A stretch of DNA of 64,000 nucleotides from Pseudomonas subflava (GTDB lineage Bacteria > Pseudomonadota > Gammaproteobacteria > Pseudomonadales > Pseudomonadaceae). Below, piece after piece: positions 62,729 through 64,000 of the stretch. The notes beneath the pieces were generated by a model. The model was given only the letters and a program-made list of their open reading frames with translations. It ran no database searches and was not told the origin of the DNA. The stretch is from assembly GCF_023823685.1 (NCBI RefSeq), contig NZ_JAMXBF010000009.1, forward strand, positions 341,835 through 405,834, given 5' to 3'. A program made the position numbers and the translations under genes. Numbering within the stretch: the stretch's first letter is position 1; every line of letters begins with the position of its first letter.

Positions 62729-63511
62729 TCACTGGGCGGTTGCCGCCGCCTCGATGATCCGCGCCACCGGCTCGGGGTTGGAGATCATCACCACGTGCGA
62801 GGCGCCTTCCACCACGACGGTCTGCTTCGCGTGCGCCCGTTCGGCCATGAACTGCATCGCGCGCGGCGGGATGTTCTTGTCCTTGTCGCCGTAGATCCAC
62901 CACGACGGCGTGGTTTTCCAGGCGGCCACCGTCGCCGCTTCATTCAGCGCGCCTTCGGTCACCGGGCGCTGGGTGGCGGCCATCAGGCGCGCCTGCGCCT
63001 CGGGCACGTCGGCCGCGAACTGCTGGGGAAACTGGTCCTGCTGGATGTACAGGTCCTTGTCGCCGCCCTCCAGGGCGACCGGGGCATCGAGCGTCGGGGC
63101 GAGGGTCGCGCCGGGGAATTTACCGGTCAGGCCGACCGCCGTTTCGCCGACATCCGGGGCGAACGCCGCGACGTAAACCAGCGCCTTCACGTTCGCCTGC
63201 CCGTAGGCGGCGGTGCTGATGACCGGGCCGCCGTAGGAGTGCCCGACCAGCACCACGGGATGCGCGATGCTCTTGAGCACGCTGGTCACCGACTGGGCGT
63301 CGCCCTTGACGCTGCGCAGCGGGTTGGCGGCGGCGATGACGCGATAGCCGTCCTTCTGCAGGATCTCGATCACGCCGTTCCAGCTGCTCGAGTCGGCGAA
63401 CGCGCCATGCACCAGGACGATGGTGGGTTTATGCGCATCGGCCGATGCCGGTGTCGCCGCCATGGCCGCCCCTGCCAGGGCCAGGCCGAGGGCCAGGTTC
63501 TTTATCTTCAT
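62729..63511 (-). CDS. Exported alpha/beta hydrolase
   Basis: A 260-residue alpha/beta-hydrolase with a signal peptide (KNLALGLALAGAAMAATPAS, cut after ASA). The nucleophile elbow is VLVGHSYGGPVI; the acid is in YGDKDKNIPP and the histidine in EGASHVVMIS, so the triad is complete. It is close to secreted esterase/haloalkane-like hydrolases that are co-induced by stress in Pseudomonas, but the substrate is unknown. ATG 63511 has GGAAG upstream. Confidence 0.82.
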   Translation of the reverse strand: MKIKNLALGLALAGAAMAATPASADAHKPTIVLVHGAFADSSSWNGVIEILQKDGYRVIAAANPLRSVKGDAQSVTSVLKSIAHPVVLVGHSYGGPVISTAAYGQANVKALVYVAAFAPDVGETAVGLTGKFPGATLAPTLDAPVALEGGDKDLYIQQDQFPQQFAADVPEAQARLMAATQRPVTEGALNEAATVAAWKTTPSWWIYGDKDKNIPPRAMQFMAERAHAKQTVVVEGASHVVMISNPEPVARIIEAAATAQ

Positions 63512-63684
63512 GTCTATCTTCCGTTGATGAGCGCGGGGCTGCTGTGTCGAGCGAGCCACTCGCGCGGGGAGTTGCATGCAGCCTCGCCGTCGCGCAGCCG
63601 GGCAGGGCGCCGTGGAGGGCGCCCTGCCCGGCGAGCGAGGCGGGCTGTGTCGGGCAGGTCGATGCCTGCCAGGGCGCTCGCTGG

Positions 63685-64000
63685 TTATTTCAGGTGCTGC
63701 TTCAGCTCGTTGCCGGCCTGACGCATTGCCGCCTGCACGGCCGGCACGTGTGCCAGCGGGTTGAGCAGGCCGTAGTCGTGGATCATGCCGTTGTAGCGCA
63801 CCGCGGTGACGGTGACGCCGGCGGCGTCCAGTTTGCGGGCGTATGCCTCGCCCTCGTCACGCAGCACGTCGAATTCGGCGGTCTGGATCAGGGTCGGCGG
63901 CAGGCCCTTGAGCTGCTCGGCGCTGGCGCGCAGCGGCGAGGCGAAGCGCTCGGCGCGCTGCTTCGGGTCGGTGGTGTAGTTGTCCCAGAACCACTTCATC
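63685..64000 (-). CDS. Alpha/beta hydrolase (HSL-type esterase), C-terminal part
   Basis: The frame runs off the right edge and ends at 63685, leaving about 104 residues. PPTLIQTAEFDVLRDEGEAY holds the catalytic aspartate and RYNGMIHDYGLLNP the catalytic histidine of hormone-sensitive-lipase-like esterases. The nucleophile serine and oxyanion motif HGGG should be beyond the window. It is on the same strand as the preceding hydrolase gene and 173 bp upstream of it. Confidence 0.78.
   Translation of the reverse strand, partial: MKWFWDNYTTDPKQRAERFASPLRASAEQLKGLPPTLIQTAEFDVLRDEGEAYARKLDAAGVTVTAVRYNGMIHDYGLLNPLAHVPAVQAAMRQAGNELKQHLK

Overview
This is a high-GC gammaproteobacterial chromosome segment, almost certainly from Pseudomonas. 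Recognisable gene neighbourhoods support this: pyrC-rnt with bfd, motY and argG nearby, gloA, nth next to an rnf locus, metG with divergent apbC, dcd, and acnB next to DUF1289 and universal-stress genes. So do the many TTG/GTG starts and intrinsic terminators with GC stems. I see no tRNA, rRNA, insertion sequence, integrase or CRISPR array.

Layout. 1-7.9 kb: the end of a TetR-type regulator, two tandem periplasmic binding proteins, a CPBP protease, a CBS-domain sensor kinase with a double-receiver regulator, an alpha/beta hydrolase, a MAPEG protein, and a divergent pair (103-aa protein and lipoprotein) with two LexA-like boxes between them. 7.9-14.5 kb: alaC, a secreted PL7 alginate lyase, a PLP decarboxylase, the nitrate sensor/antiterminator pair nasS-nasT, and two YgdI-type lipoproteins. 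14.6-35 kb is housekeeping: acnB, DUF1289, a double Usp protein, miaE, bfd (Fur-like box), rnt-pyrC, motY, argG, gloA, nth, a strongly reduced rnf operon, metG, apbC, an MreB-like fragment and dcd. 35-38.7 kb: the NAD salvage operon pncA-pncB-nadE, divergent from an NrtR-type Nudix regulator with repeated operator-like sites between them. 38.8-45.8 kb: a chemoreceptor with three extra HAMP-like repeats, putP, a KefB-type antiporter and an RlmI-like methyltransferase. 45.7-54 kb: a signalling block with an AraC regulator, a 1798-aa kinase-like/ATPase/GAF/PAS/histidine-kinase protein, a response regulator carrying two different DNA-binding domains, and a LysR regulator. 54-64 kb is accessory: OprD-like porin plus DoxX, an MFS exporter, YcaC-like hydrolase, AraC and GlxA regulators, a Tat-exported amidohydrolase with a membrane ABM protein, and two alpha/beta hydrolases.

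The most unusual locus is rnf (25.97-29.77 kb). Its order is A-B-D-G-E with no rnfC. RnfB lacks its membrane anchor and carries a long coiled-coil tail like the one normally found on RnfC. RnfA has lost both cysteines, and RnfE one, that normally hold the intramembrane [2Fe-2S] cluster. The ferredoxin cysteines of RnfB and the flavinylation threonines of RnfD and RnfG are kept. This points to a remodelled electron-transfer module without the NADH-oxidising subunit. The second most unusual item is the kinase plus dual-DNA-binding regulator pair at 46.4-52.9 kb.
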